In this document: one piece after another, positions 7,677 through 15,095 of the stretch
How the letters are laid out: the number at the start of each line of letters is the position of its first letter
How positions within the stretch are numbered: position 1 is the stretch's first letter
NCBI GenBank assembly: GCA_041655035.1
Contig: JBAZCN010000045.1
Span: 1 to 23,054, forward strand
Length of the DNA: 23,054 nt
Source: NAT127 sp041655035
GTDB lineage: Bacteria; Pseudomonadota; Gammaproteobacteria; Pseudomonadales; Porticoccaceae
Direction of reading: 5' to 3'
Notes under the pieces: generated by a model
Databases searched by the model: none
What the model was told of the DNA's origin: nothing
Seen by the model: only the letters and a program-made list of their open reading frames with translations
Made by a program: the position numbers and the translations under genes

Positions 7677-8861
7677 TCACAATAACTCGGGATAGCTGTA
7701 AAAGTGTAGCCCATCCCCTGGCTGCACGGCCTGCCCGGCCATCTGCACCGCCAGGCCATTGCTCCAGCTCGCCGAGGATAACACTCCGCTGCTCTGGTTG
7801 GGGAAAATGCGGATGCCCTCCGCGGTCAGCCGCGCGCGCAAAAACTCTTGGCGCGACACCGCCCGGCGCTCGAACAGAGCCGGGGCGGCGACGGCCTGCG
7901 GCAGCACCTCGGCGACACCCTGGAGGCGCAGCAGAAAAGGCCGCAACAGGATCAGCGCGGTGACGAACACCGAGGCGGGATTGCCGGGCAAGCCGATAAA
8001 GGGCTTGCCGAGCACCTCGCCAAACGCCAGCGGCTTACCGGGCTTGATGGCTATTTTCCAGAATTCGATGGTGCCGAGTGTTTTCACCACCGCCTTGACA
8101 TGATCCTCCTCGCCCACCGACACCCCGCCCGAGGTGACGATCACATCGGCGCTGGCCGCGGCCTCCGCGAGCCGCGCGGCAATCAGCGCCGGGTCGTCGG
8201 CGACGATGCCGAGATCCACCAGTTCCATGCCCCAGGCGGCGACGAGCCCCGCCAGAGTGGCCCTGTTGGAATTGAAGATCTGCCCCGGCGCCAGTTGGCC
8301 ACCCGGCTCCACCAGTTCATCGCCGGTGGAAAACACCGCGACCTTCAGCGGCCGATAGGCCTGGACCGAGGCCAGGCCGAGCGAGGCGAGCAGGCCCATA
8401 TCCTGGGGGCGCAGGCGTGCGCCCTTGCCGAGAATGCGGTCGCCGGGCGCGATATCCTGGCCGCGACGGCGGATATTGGCGCCGGGGGCGACAGTGGCCG
8501 CGATAATGACCCGCTCACCCTCCGCCCGGCAATCCTCCTGCATCGCCACGGTATCCGCGCCCGCTGGAACCTCGGCACCGGTAAAGATCCGCGCCGCGGT
8601 GCCCGGCTCCAGGGCCAGCGGCGCCCTGCCGGCGGGGACGCGCTGGCTGACCGGCAGCGCGAACCCGGCGCTGGCCGCGTCGCCGTGGCAATAGGCGTAG
8701 CCGTCCATGGCGCTGTTGTCCGCCGGCGGCACCGCCAGCGGCGCGATCACGTCCTCCGCCAGCACCCGGTTGAGCGCCCGCACCGGATTGACCTCACTGG
8801 TTGCCGCCAGCGGCCGGGCAGCGGCGAGCAGGTGCTGGATGGCGGCCTCGACACTGAGCAT
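7677..8861 (-). CDS. moeA: Molybdopterin molybdenumtransferase MoeA
   Basis: A 394-residue cytosolic enzyme that inserts molybdate into adenylylated molybdopterin. The ATG at 8861 (MLSVEAAIQHLL) is chosen because it lies 2 bp after the moaB stop; the frame stays open upstream but that extension is the moaB/moeB region in another frame. Family motifs in order: PADNSAMDGYA near residue 50, FTGAEVPAGADTVAMQED, FSTGDELVEPGGQL, the MoCF-domain signature TSGGVSVGEEDHVK, KPGKPLAFG, and GLPGNPASVFVTALIL. The C-terminal beta-barrel domain IV follows. It lies between moaB and moaA in the Moco operon. Confidence 0.96.
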   Translation of the reverse strand: MLSVEAAIQHLLAAARPLAATSEVNPVRALNRVLAEDVIAPLAVPPADNSAMDGYAYCHGDAASAGFALPVSQRVPAGRAPLALEPGTAARIFTGAEVPAGADTVAMQEDCRAEGERVIIAATVAPGANIRRRGQDIAPGDRILGKGARLRPQDMGLLASLGLASVQAYRPLKVAVFSTGDELVEPGGQLAPGQIFNSNRATLAGLVAAWGMELVDLGIVADDPALIAARLAEAAASADVIVTSGGVSVGEEDHVKAVVKTLGTIEFWKIAIKPGKPLAFGEVLGKPFIGLPGNPASVFVTALILLRPFLLRLQGVAEVLPQAVAAPALFERRAVSRQEFLRARLTAEGIRIFPNQSSGVLSSASWSNGLAVQMAGQAVQPGDGLHFYSYPELL

Positions 8862-8863
8862 GG

Positions 8864-9379
8864 TCAGGCCCTGGCAGCGACGTGCTGGAAGAAATTGCAA
8901 GGCCCGGTGCGGCTGTCGAGCTGCGCTTCGAGGATCTGCTCCCAGCCGAGTTGGCAAGCCCCCGTGGACCCCGGCAGGCAGAAAATCGCGGTGCGGTTGG
9001 CCAGTCCTGCGAGACAGCGGGACTGCACCGTCGAGGTGCCGATATCGCCGTAGGAGAGATGGCGAAACAGCTCGCCAAAGCCTTCGATGTGTTTGTCGAA
9101 CAATGGCGCCAGGGCCTCGGGCGTGCTGTCGCGACCGGTAAAGCCGGTGCCGCCGGTGGTAATCACCACCTCCACCTCCGGGGCGGCGATCCAGGCCGAT
9201 ACCAGGGCCCGCATCTGATAGATGTCGTCCCGGATGATATCCCTGACAGCCAGTTGATGTCCGGCATCGGTTATGGCGCCATACAAGTAATCGCCGGACG
9301 TGTCGGTGGCCAGGGTGCGGGTGTCGGACACTGTCAACAGGGCTATTTTCAGGGGTTTGAACATATCGGTTTTGCTCAT
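8864..9379 (-). CDS. moaB: Molybdenum cofactor biosynthesis protein MoaB (MPT adenylyltransferase family)
   Basis: A 171-residue MoaB/MogA-family protein, which in related systems adenylylates molybdopterin before MoeA inserts molybdenum. Visible motifs are LTVSDTR near the N-terminus, ITTGGTGFTGRDSTPEAL (MPT-binding) around residues 75-92, and FCLPGSTGACQLGWEQIL near the C-terminus. The ending RTGPCNFFQHV resembles the end of E. coli MoaB. The start at 9379 (MSKTDMFKPLKIALL) has AGGAG just upstream; its ATG overlaps the moeB stop as ATGA, so translational coupling is likely. No separate mogA is present, so this protein probably does the adenylylation. Confidence 0.94.
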   Translation of the reverse strand: MSKTDMFKPLKIALLTVSDTRTLATDTSGDYLYGAITDAGHQLAVRDIIRDDIYQMRALVSAWIAAPEVEVVITTGGTGFTGRDSTPEALAPLFDKHIEGFGELFRHLSYGDIGTSTVQSRCLAGLANRTAIFCLPGSTGACQLGWEQILEAQLDSRTGPCNFFQHVAARA

Positions 9380-10191
9380 TGGCTGGCTCCTGTGGTGATA
9401 TTCCCGGCGGTCGCGGCGCTCTCGCCCGCCTGGCCGCAAACCTGGCAGTCGCTGCGGCGCTGAATGACAAAGCTCGACCACTGTTCGCGGCGGGCGTCAA
9501 AGCGCTGCAACCTGCCGCTGGCGGCAAATCTGTCGGCATCGCCCCGGCTCAGCAGCACGCGGATCACACTGATCGCCTCCATGCTGCCCATCACCCCGAG
9601 CAGCGGCCCCATGACGCCGCTGTTGGTGCAGTTGGCCACCGGCTCCGCGCCGCCCTCGGCGATGACGCAGGCCAGGCAGGGGCTGTCGGCCCGGGAAAAA
9701 TCAAAGGTCATCAGTTGCCCTTCCCAGCCCATGGCGGCGGCGCTGACCAGCGGTACCGCGAGTTGCCGGCAGCGGCGGTTGAGCCAGTGGCGCGCGGCGA
9801 GGTTGTCGGTGCAGTCGACCACCACATCGAAGCTGGCGCCGCTGGCGGGCAGGATGATGTCATCGACCGGCCTGCCGTACCCGGTGATCGCCACGGAAGG
9901 ATTGAGCGCCCGCAACTCGCGCGCGGCGCAATCAACTTTTGCCGCACCGCAATCAGCCGTGCGGTAGAGGATCTGGCGCTGAAGGTTGGTCAGCTCGACG
10001 CTGTCCGGGTCGCACAGCGTCAACCGCCCTACTCCGGCGGCGGCAAGGTACAGCGCCACCGGGCAGCCCAGCCCGCCGAGCCCGACCATCAGCACCTTGG
10101 CGCGGGACAGCAGCGCCTGGCCCTGTTCACCGACATCCGCCATCAGCAGGTGGCGGCTGTAGCGCAGGAAGGCTTCCCGGTCGAGACTCAT
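9376..10191 (-). CDS. moeB: MoaD adenylyltransferase MoeB (ThiF/HesA family)
   Basis: E1-like enzyme of 271 residues that adenylylates the C-terminal Gly-Gly of MoaD so it can receive sulfur. The start MSLDREAFLRYSRHLLM is typical of MoeB. A Rossmann ATP-binding loop follows (VLMVGLGGLGCPVALYLAAAGVG, ~30-52), then DPDSVELTNLQRQILY with the adenylation Asp and Arg residues. Two CxxC pairs for zinc, CLAC around residue 172 and CQVC near 256, are present, and NCTNSGVMGPLLGVMGS follows the first pair. ThiF is a possible alternative name by sequence, but its place among Moco genes favours MoeB. Its ATG overlaps the mobA stop, and its own stop overlaps the moaB ATG. Confidence 0.93.
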   Translation of the reverse strand: MSLDREAFLRYSRHLLMADVGEQGQALLSRAKVLMVGLGGLGCPVALYLAAAGVGRLTLCDPDSVELTNLQRQILYRTADCGAAKVDCAARELRALNPSVAITGYGRPVDDIILPASGASFDVVVDCTDNLAARHWLNRRCRQLAVPLVSAAAMGWEGQLMTFDFSRADSPCLACVIAEGGAEPVANCTNSGVMGPLLGVMGSMEAISVIRVLLSRGDADRFAASGRLQRFDARREQWSSFVIQRRSDCQVCGQAGESAATAGNITTGASQ

Positions 10192-10838
10192 CCGCCCGCC
10201 CTCCGGGCACCGAGCGCCTCGGCAGCCAGCAGGTCTTCGCGGCTGTTGATATTGAAGAATGGATCGGAACCATCGTCGGGCCACGCCACCTCGACGCTGG
10301 CGAGCTGGCTCATCAACGGTTTGAAACCGCCCGTGCCAAGCGCCATCAACTCGGCGGCCGGCCTGTCCAGGGCGCTGCGCCGCCACAGGGAGAAAGTCGG
10401 CTGCAACTGGCCGCGAAAGCTCGGGCAGGCGACCTCGACAGTGTCGTCGGCGGCCTCCAGCAGGCGCGCCACCAGGTCCGTGGGCACGAAGGGACCGTCG
10501 CACGGGGCGACGCAGACCCACTCGCAGTCCGCGCCGCTATCGAGCAGATAGGCGGCCCCGCTGAGCAATCCGGCGAGTGGCCCGGGATGATCCGGCAGCA
10601 GATCCACCACCACCGGCGCCGCGAAGCGGCGGAACCAGTCGAGCTCCCGGTTGGCGCTGATCAGCAGAGTGGCAACCTGGGGCCTCAGCCTGCTCACCAC
10701 GTGCGCCAGCAGCGGTTCGCCAGCCAGCTCGATGCGCGCCTTGCTGTGCGGCGGCTCGCCGGCGGGATTCATCCGCGAGGAGCGCCCTCCGGCGAGAATG
10801 ATTCCGCAGACGCTAGCCACCGGCGGACTCCCGGCCAT
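10188..10838 (-). CDS. mobA: Molybdenum cofactor guanylyltransferase MobA
   Basis: Transfers GMP from GTP to Mo-molybdopterin to give the MGD cofactor used by DMSO-reductase-family enzymes such as nitrate reductases. The N-terminus has the nucleotide-binding LAGGRSSRMN; the conserved Lys follows in HSKARIELAGEPLLAHV. Further motifs are VVVDLLPDHPGPLAGLLSG, CVAPCDGPFVP (metal-binding Asp) and GGFKPLMSQL, with FFNINSREDL near the end. The loop between RM and Lys is several residues longer than usual. The ATG at 10838 gives 216 residues and overlaps the moaE end by 26 bp; GTG at 10820 is another possible start. Its stop overlaps the moeB start (ATGA). Confidence 0.92.
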   Translation of the reverse strand: MAGSPPVASVCGIILAGGRSSRMNPAGEPPHSKARIELAGEPLLAHVVSRLRPQVATLLISANRELDWFRRFAAPVVVDLLPDHPGPLAGLLSGAAYLLDSGADCEWVCVAPCDGPFVPTDLVARLLEAADDTVEVACPSFRGQLQPTFSLWRRSALDRPAAELMALGTGGFKPLMSQLASVEVAWPDDGSDPFFNINSREDLLAAEALGARRAGG

Positions 10839-11310
10839 CACCCGGTTGCCAGCGCTCGGCGGCACTTCGGTCGGCGGCATTCATGTCGACCCAGCGCTCG
10901 CCGCCGGCAGCACCCGTTTTCTTCCACAGGGTGGCGCGGGTCTTGAGATAGTCCATCAGGAACTCCGCCGCGGCAAAGGCTTCCTTGCGGTGGGCGGCGC
11001 TCACCGCCACCAGCACGATCTGGTCGCCGGGGCGCAGTTCCCCGACCCGGTGAATCACCGTGACATCGGCGATCGGCCAGCGCCCCCGCGCCTCGGCGAC
11101 GATTTCCGCCACCAGCCGCTCGGTCATGCCCGGGTAGTGCTGGAGATGGAGAGTCTGCACCGGGTCGGCACCCCGCTCCTCGCCCCGGTCGAAGTCCCGC
11201 ACCAGGCCGGTAAAGGCGACGACAGCGCCGACCCCGCCGCCACCGCGCAGGCGGTCGTATTCGGCCTGGAGGATGAAGTCCTCTCTCTGGATGCGAATAT
11301 CATCTGCCAT
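10813..11310 (-). CDS. moaE: Molybdopterin synthase catalytic subunit MoaE
   Basis: Large subunit of molybdopterin synthase, 165 residues, which together with thiocarboxylated MoaD adds the dithiolene sulfurs to cyclic pyranopterin monophosphate. Motifs are GAVVAFTGLVRD near residue 28, LHLQHYPGMTE, VTVIHRVGELRPGDQIVLVAVSAAHRKEAF with the conserved His-Arg, and the active-site stretch LMDYLKTRATLWKKT containing the catalytic Lys residues. The C-terminal GERWVDMN is also family-typical, followed by a short Gly/Ser/Arg-rich extension that overlaps mobA. It lies 69 bp downstream of moaD. Confidence 0.96.
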   Translation of the reverse strand: MADDIRIQREDFILQAEYDRLRGGGGVGAVVAFTGLVRDFDRGEERGADPVQTLHLQHYPGMTERLVAEIVAEARGRWPIADVTVIHRVGELRPGDQIVLVAVSAAHRKEAFAAAEFLMDYLKTRATLWKKTGAAGGERWVDMNAADRSAAERWQPGDGRESAGG

Positions 11311-11379
11311 GGCGTGACTATCGGGTCCTGACTGATCGGGTTGTAACTGACATGGTGCTACTCCTCGGCGCGGCCGGGC

Positions 11380-11631
11380 TCAGCCGCCGCTGACCGGCGG
11401 CAGGAAGGCGATTTCATCGCCCTGCTGCAGGTTGCTGTCCCAATCCACCAACTGCTGGTTCACCGCCACCATGATCTGTGGCTCGTTGAGCGCCTTGGCC
11501 AGCGCTTCATTGTCGCAACACAGGTGGTCGCGCAAACAGGCCACCGTAACCAGGCAGCGATCGAAGGGAATCTCGAACCGCTCACAGCCGGCGACATCCC
11601 CGAGACGGCCAAAAAACCATATCTTGAGCAT
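11380..11631 (-). CDS. moaD: Molybdopterin synthase sulfur carrier subunit MoaD
   Basis: Ubiquitin-fold sulfur carrier of 83 residues. It begins MLKIWFFGRLGDVAG and ends in the essential Gly-Gly (FLPPVSGG), which MoeB adenylylates and which then carries the thiocarboxylate used by MoaE. MVAVNQQLVDWDSNLQQGDEIAFLPP is the conserved second half. The ATG at 11631 is preferred to an upstream in-frame ATG at 11661 because GAGGTGA lies at the right distance and the protein then matches family length. It sits 43 bp after the moaC stop and 69 bp before moaE. Confidence 0.95.
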   Translation of the reverse strand: MLKIWFFGRLGDVAGCERFEIPFDRCLVTVACLRDHLCCDNEALAKALNEPQIMVAVNQQLVDWDSNLQQGDEIAFLPPVSGG

Positions 11632-11674
11632 AACGTCACCTCTCTTTGCCCTGTCATCCACGGGCAGCCCGACC

Positions 11675-12160
11675 TCAGTCGGTCATCCGGGCGAACCAGT
11701 CCCCGGATTTGCCGCCGGTTTTTTCCAGCAGCCGCACTTCGCGGATGACCATGCCCTTGTCGATACCCTTACACATATCATAGGCGGTCAGCGCGGCAAT
11801 GCTGGCGCCTGTCAGCGCCTCCATTTCGACCCCGGTCTTGCCGGTGGTCCGGCATAGCACGGCGATGTTGAGATGCTGGTTGTCCAGATCGAGGTCGATC
11901 TCGACAGACACCCGCGCCAGCGGCAGCAGGTGGCACAACGGGATCAATTCCGAACATTTCTTGGCGGCCTGGATGCCGGCAATGCGGATCGCGGCAAACA
12001 GGTCGCCCTTGGGCAGGCCATCCGCCAGCAGGGTGTCGACAATCGCCTCGGTGAGTTCGACACGGGCCATGGCGATGGCGGTGCGGGCGGTATCGGGCTT
12101 GTCGGAGATATCCACCATACGGGCTTCGCCCTCGGCGTTGAGGTGGGTCAGGTTGGTCAT
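11675..12160 (-). CDS. moaC: Cyclic pyranopterin monophosphate synthase MoaC
   Basis: A 161-residue enzyme that acts with MoaA to form cyclic pyranopterin monophosphate. The start MTNLTHLNAEGEARMVDIS aligns residue for residue with the E. coli MoaC N-terminus and gives the same length as that protein; in-frame ATGs at 12166 and TTG/GTG-type starts further up are less likely. Catalytic-site motifs are visible: KKCSELIPLCHLLPL (around 66-80), TTGKTGVEMEALTGASIAALTAYDMCKGIDKGM (about 105-137) and the closing KTGGKSGDW. It is the first gene of the Moco operon, and its upstream region carries a 9-bp inverted repeat (12181-12233). Confidence 0.97.
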   Translation of the reverse strand: MTNLTHLNAEGEARMVDISDKPDTARTAIAMARVELTEAIVDTLLADGLPKGDLFAAIRIAGIQAAKKCSELIPLCHLLPLARVSVEIDLDLDNQHLNIAVLCRTTGKTGVEMEALTGASIAALTAYDMCKGIDKGMVIREVRLLEKTGGKSGDWFARMTD

Positions 12161-12180
12161 ATTCATCGAATCCCAAGTTC

Positions 12181-12233
12181 GGTATTGGCTGTTTGATGTC
12201 GCGTGCAATCCTACCATCTACCGGGCCAATACC
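12181..12233 (-). promoter_or_regulatory. 9-bp inverted repeat upstream of moaC (operator or leader stem)
   Basis: GGTATTGGC at 12181-12189 and its exact complement GCCAATACC at 12225-12233 are separated by 35 bp. The repeat begins 20 bp before the chosen moaC ATG. It could be the closing stem of a 5' leader RNA or a regulator site. It was not matched to the known Moco RNA motif by eye. Confidence 0.4.
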
Positions 12234-12307
12234 CTATGCTGCGGCAAAAATGACGGCCGGGCCAAGCATCATCGCCCAGCGCCGCACCGGCTGGGAGCCC
12301 ATCACCA

Positions 12308-12323
12308 TTGGCGGAACCGCCAA
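12308..12323. promoter_or_regulatory. Operator-like palindrome between moaC and the NTF2-like gene
   Basis: TTGGCGGAACCGCCAA: two perfect 7-bp arms around a 2-bp centre. It lies in the divergent gap (12161-12487), where promoters for moaC (minus) and the NTF2-like gene (plus) are expected. The compact symmetry is typical of a dimeric repressor site; the cognate regulator is unknown. Confidence 0.35.
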
Positions 12324-12487
12324 CACTATCGCTCAAACCCGCTTACTTTCCCCTCGGGGTCGCAACGTCGTATCATCGGGGCCAGCGCCGGGGCCCGGCG
12401 ATGACCGGCCGAAGCGGCACCGGCGCCCCACGCCAGCAGACGCGACAAGCGTGAACATAACGAAAACCCGCCAACCAGGAACGCAAC

Positions 12488-12946
12488 ATGAACACAGCAG
12501 ATAACAATCCGGCAGCCAATAAAAGCGCCGTGGAAACCTATTTCGACGCCGTCAACAGCATGGATGAATCACGAATTCTGGCGCTGCTGGCGGACGATTT
12601 CTCGATCATCTCCATGAACCGTAATCCGCCGGTGCTGCGCTACCAATGGGATGCGAAGCAATTCGCCGCGGCGCCGCGACTGATGTCGGCGCGAATGAAG
12701 AAGCCCATTCAGCTGCGCCTCATCGCCATGACCGCCGAAAACGACCGCGTCGCGGTCGAAGCCGACTCCCATGGCGAGATGCTCGACGGCACCGTTTATG
12801 AAAACGCCTATCATTTCCTGTTCACATTTCGCGGTGACAAGATCGTCGAGGTACGCGAGTACTGCTGCAGCTATACCGCATTCGACGTGTTCGGCAAGTA
12901 TCTCAGCGACAAGGGCGAGCATATCGATGCCAACGGGCCAGGCTGA
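12488..12946 (+). CDS. NTF2/SnoaL-like small protein
   Basis: A 152-residue protein with the alpha+beta cone-fold signature of the NTF2-like superfamily. A helical start (KSAVETYFDAVNSMDESRILALLADDFSI) is followed by a long curved sheet ending in YENAYHFLFTFRGDKIVEVREYCCSYTAFDVFG. Members include ketosteroid isomerases, SnoaL cyclases and many uncharacterised pocket proteins; the residues needed to assign a reaction are not clear here. No signal peptide is seen, so it is probably cytosolic. AGGAA at ~12478-12482 precedes the ATG. It stands alone, divergent from the Moco operon; a hairpin overlaps its stop codon. Confidence 0.8.
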   Translation: MNTADNNPAANKSAVETYFDAVNSMDESRILALLADDFSIISMNRNPPVLRYQWDAKQFAAAPRLMSARMKKPIQLRLIAMTAENDRVAVEADSHGEMLDGTVYENAYHFLFTFRGDKIVEVREYCCSYTAFDVFGKYLSDKGEHIDANGPG

Positions 12947-12959
12947 CAGGGAGCCTGGC
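12937..12959 (+). terminator. Hairpin overlapping the NTF2-like gene stop
   Basis: GCCAGGCT and AGCCTGGC form a perfect 8-bp stem around GACAGGG, and the stop codon lies at the stem-loop junction. No T-run follows, so the hairpin may stabilise the mRNA end rather than terminate by itself. Confidence 0.4.
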
Positions 12960-13394
12960 TGACGATGGACTCACTGACGACCTTCTCCCGAAAAGCGACA
13001 GCATTCAGGCAGCCTTGACCAGCTCAGCCCGGTCAACTATGGTCTCCTTGTTTTGATCCGTAAGTGAGAGAAACTTTTTTGGCAGCTCTGAAGAACTCTA
13101 ATTCCTTGCCAAATGCCTGCGGAGCGATTCAACCGGAGGGTGCGCCATGGGGTGGCCGGCGGTGTCGATGGAGCGCCTCGGCGCCACCACGCCTCAGCGA
13201 CCGCGATCTCGACCCCGAGCAGACGGCGGTGATGGCTCCTGACCCCCTGCCTTGCCCACGGCGGGGCATTGCCTTCCATCTGCGCTCCTTGCAACACCGC
13301 ATCGCGGGATCACCCAACAAAACATGGTCAAGCGGAATTGCGCCCGCTTGCAGTCTATTCTTTAGTCACACGTTTTTGTCCCCAGGAGCACGCC
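12960..13394. other. Gene-free region upstream of the catalase gene
   Basis: About 435 bp with no recognisable gene; the short open frames here have no family motifs. One sigma-70-like pair is visible at 13015-13043 on the plus strand: TTGACC, a 17-bp spacer, then TATGGT. It would give a long leader of over 300 bases to catalase, so it may serve something else or be fortuitous. No OxyR-type site was recognised. Confidence 0.5.
13015..13043 (+). promoter_or_regulatory. Sigma-70-like promoter candidate
   Basis: TTGACC (13015-13020) and TATGGT (13038-13043) are separated by 17 bp. The element is intergenic and points toward the catalase gene 350 bp away. Confidence 0.3.
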
Positions 13395-14894
13395 ATGAAC
13401 GATACAAAGAAACAATCTGTCCAAGGCTCGACAACAGGCGCCGGAGCGCCGGCAGCCAGTGACCGCAACTCTCTGACAATCGGCGCGGACGGACCGATTC
13501 TGCTGCACGATGTACACTTCCTCGAGCAGATGGCGCATTTCAACCGTGAGAAGGTGCCGGAGCGCCAGCCTCACGCCAAAGGCGCGGGGGCATTTGGTGT
13601 ATTCGAGACCACCGCGGACGTCTCTGCCTATACCAAGGCAGCGCTGTTTCAGAAAGGCTCCAAAACGGAAATGCTCGCGCGTTTTTCCACGGTGGCCGGC
13701 GAGTCGGGCAGCCCGGATACCTGGCGGGACGTCCGCGGCTTTTCGCTCAAGTTCTACACCGAAGAAGGCAACTACGACCTTGTCGGCAACAACACGCCGA
13801 TTTTCTTCGTGCGCGATCCGATGAAGTTCCCGCACTTTATCCGCAGCCAGAAGCGCTTGCCGGATTCGGGGCTGCGCGACAACCATATGCAGTGGGACTT
13901 CTGGACCAACAACCCCGAATCTGCCCACCAGGTCACCTACCTCATGGGTGATCGCGGCCTGCCGCAGACCTGGCGCCACATGAACGGTTATGGCTCGCAC
14001 ACCTACATGTGGATCAATGCCAGCGGCGACAGGTTCTGGGTCAAGTATCACTTTCATACCGACCAGGGCATGCAGCATTTCACCAATGCCGAGGCCAAGG
14101 AAATGGCGGGCAGCGACGCCGACTACCACCGGCGCGACCTTTTCGACGCCATTGCCAACGGTGAGCATCCCAGCTGGACGCTGTCCGTGCAGGTGATGCC
14201 CTATGACGAGGCCAAGGGATATCGCTTCAACCCCTTCGACCTGACCAAAACCTGGTCGCACAAGGACTATCCGCTGATCGCTGTGGGCAAGATGGTCCTC
14301 AATCGCAATCCCGAGAATTTCTTCGCCCAGATCGAACAGGCGGCGTTTTCACCGGGCAACACCGTGCCGGGTATCGGCCTCTCGCCCGACAAGATGCTGC
14401 TCGGGCGCGCCTTCGCCTACAACGATGCACAGCGCAACCGTATCGGCACCAACTTCCACCAGTTGCCTGTAAACCGGCCCAAGTGTCCGGTCAACACCTA
14501 TATGTTCGACGGCCAGATGGCCTACGAGCACAGCGGCAATCACCCGGTCTACGCACCCAATTCCGGGGATCGCGGCTGGGCCGACGACACCGGCAGGATG
14601 GAGGACGGCTGGGAAACCGACGGCGAGATGGTGCGCAGCGCCTACACCCTGCATCCAGAGGACGACGATTTCGGCCAGCCCGGCACCTTGGTTCGCGAGG
14701 TCTATAGCGACGAGCAACGCAGCCGGCTCGTCGAAACCGTTGCCGGAAGCCTGCTCGGAGGTGTCCGCAGCCCGGTGCTCGAGCGCGCCATCGACTACTG
14801 GAAGAGCATCGATCCCGACGTGGGACGGCGCATCGAGGAAAAAGTGCGCACCGGCCACGCCGCCGAGCCGGCCGCCGGGATGAGCGAGGCCTAG
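13395..14894 (+). CDS. Haem catalase (monofunctional, small-subunit type)
   Basis: A 499-residue haem catalase that dismutates hydrogen peroxide. The start ATG at 13395 follows CAGGAG; the frame is open further upstream but without homology. The catalytic His lies in NREKVPERQPHAKGAGAFGVFE (residues ~47-68), the catalytic Asn in LVGNNTPIFFVRDP (~130-143), and the haem-ligating Tyr in LLGRAFAYNDAQRNRIG (~335-351), followed by QLPVNRP. Length and the absence of a C-terminal flavodoxin-like domain place it with small-subunit catalases (KatA/KatE type). No signal peptide is seen. The flanking genes are not obviously linked to oxidative stress, so it is probably monocistronic. Confidence 0.97.
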   Translation: MNDTKKQSVQGSTTGAGAPAASDRNSLTIGADGPILLHDVHFLEQMAHFNREKVPERQPHAKGAGAFGVFETTADVSAYTKAALFQKGSKTEMLARFSTVAGESGSPDTWRDVRGFSLKFYTEEGNYDLVGNNTPIFFVRDPMKFPHFIRSQKRLPDSGLRDNHMQWDFWTNNPESAHQVTYLMGDRGLPQTWRHMNGYGSHTYMWINASGDRFWVKYHFHTDQGMQHFTNAEAKEMAGSDADYHRRDLFDAIANGEHPSWTLSVQVMPYDEAKGYRFNPFDLTKTWSHKDYPLIAVGKMVLNRNPENFFAQIEQAAFSPGNTVPGIGLSPDKMLLGRAFAYNDAQRNRIGTNFHQLPVNRPKCPVNTYMFDGQMAYEHSGNHPVYAPNSGDRGWADDTGRMEDGWETDGEMVRSAYTLHPEDDDFGQPGTLVREVYSDEQRSRLVETVAGSLLGGVRSPVLERAIDYWKSIDPDVGRRIEEKVRTGHAAEPAAGMSEA

Positions 14895-14910
14895 GCCTGC
14901 CGGCCTTTCT
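14893..14910 (+). terminator. Possible weak terminator after catalase
   Basis: AGGCC-TGCC-GGCCT, a 5-bp stem overlapping the end of the stop codon, is followed by TTCT. The stem is short and the T-tract poor. Confidence 0.33.
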
Positions 14911-14935
14911 CCTGCCGCGCAAAAGCAGGATCGCC

Positions 14936-15007
14936 GGTGCGCCTCCGCCCGTCGGCACACCCTATGCTCCGTCATAGGGTGTGCTGAGGAACGAAGCGCA
15001 CCGCAGC
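14936..15007 (+). repeat. Dispersed palindromic extragenic element, copy 2
   Basis: The best-preserved copy. Outer ends GGTGCGC (14936-14942) and GCGCACC (14996-15002) are complementary. Inside lies a perfect 12-bp inverted repeat, GCACACCCTATG (14955-14966) and CATAGGGTGTGC (14973-14984), with loop CTCCGT. The 3' part GCTGAGGAACGAAGCGCACC followed by GCAGC is nearly identical in the other copies. It lies between the convergent catalase and nirD genes. Confidence 0.8.
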
Positions 15008-15036
15008 GCATCCCCGATATCCCATCTCAAGCCAGA

Positions 15037-15065
15037 GTGCGCCGAGGAACGAAGCGCACTGCGGG
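15037..15065 (+). repeat. Dispersed palindromic extragenic element, copy 3 (partial)
   Basis: GTGCGCCGAGGAACGAAGCG followed by CACTGCGGG matches only the 3' half of copies 1 and 2. It sits 30 bp after copy 2 in the same orientation. Confidence 0.7.
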
Positions 15066-15095
15066 AACGCCCCCGTCCCAGGGGGCGCATCCCGC
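15061..15095 (-). terminator. Strong hairpin directly after nirD
   Basis: GCGGGA and TCCCGC arms enclose ACGCCCCC / GGGGGCGCA around GTCCCA, a long GC-rich stem abutting the nirD stop codon at 15096. No T-run follows on the minus strand. It probably marks the 3' end of the nir mRNA and may also act on transcripts from catalase. Confidence 0.5.

Noticed and set aside
7848..9053. 401-codon open frame opposite moeA/moaB
   Set aside because: Antisense shadow of two clear Moco genes.
8862..9539. N-terminal extension of the moeA frame giving a 620-residue protein
   Set aside because: The added residues are the moaB and moeB coding DNA read in another frame; MoeA homology begins at 8861.
9376..10191. 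Assignment as ThiF (thiamine synthesis)
   Set aside because: Sequence alone allows it, but translational coupling with mobA and moaB and the nearby moaD favour MoeB.
12161..12310. Moco riboswitch upstream of moaC
   Set aside because: A stem is possible, but I could not match the conserved core of the Moco RNA motif by eye.
13037..13297. 86-codon open frame in the gap before catalase, minus strand
   Set aside because: No recognisable motif, no ribosome binding site seen, atypical composition; not called as a gene.
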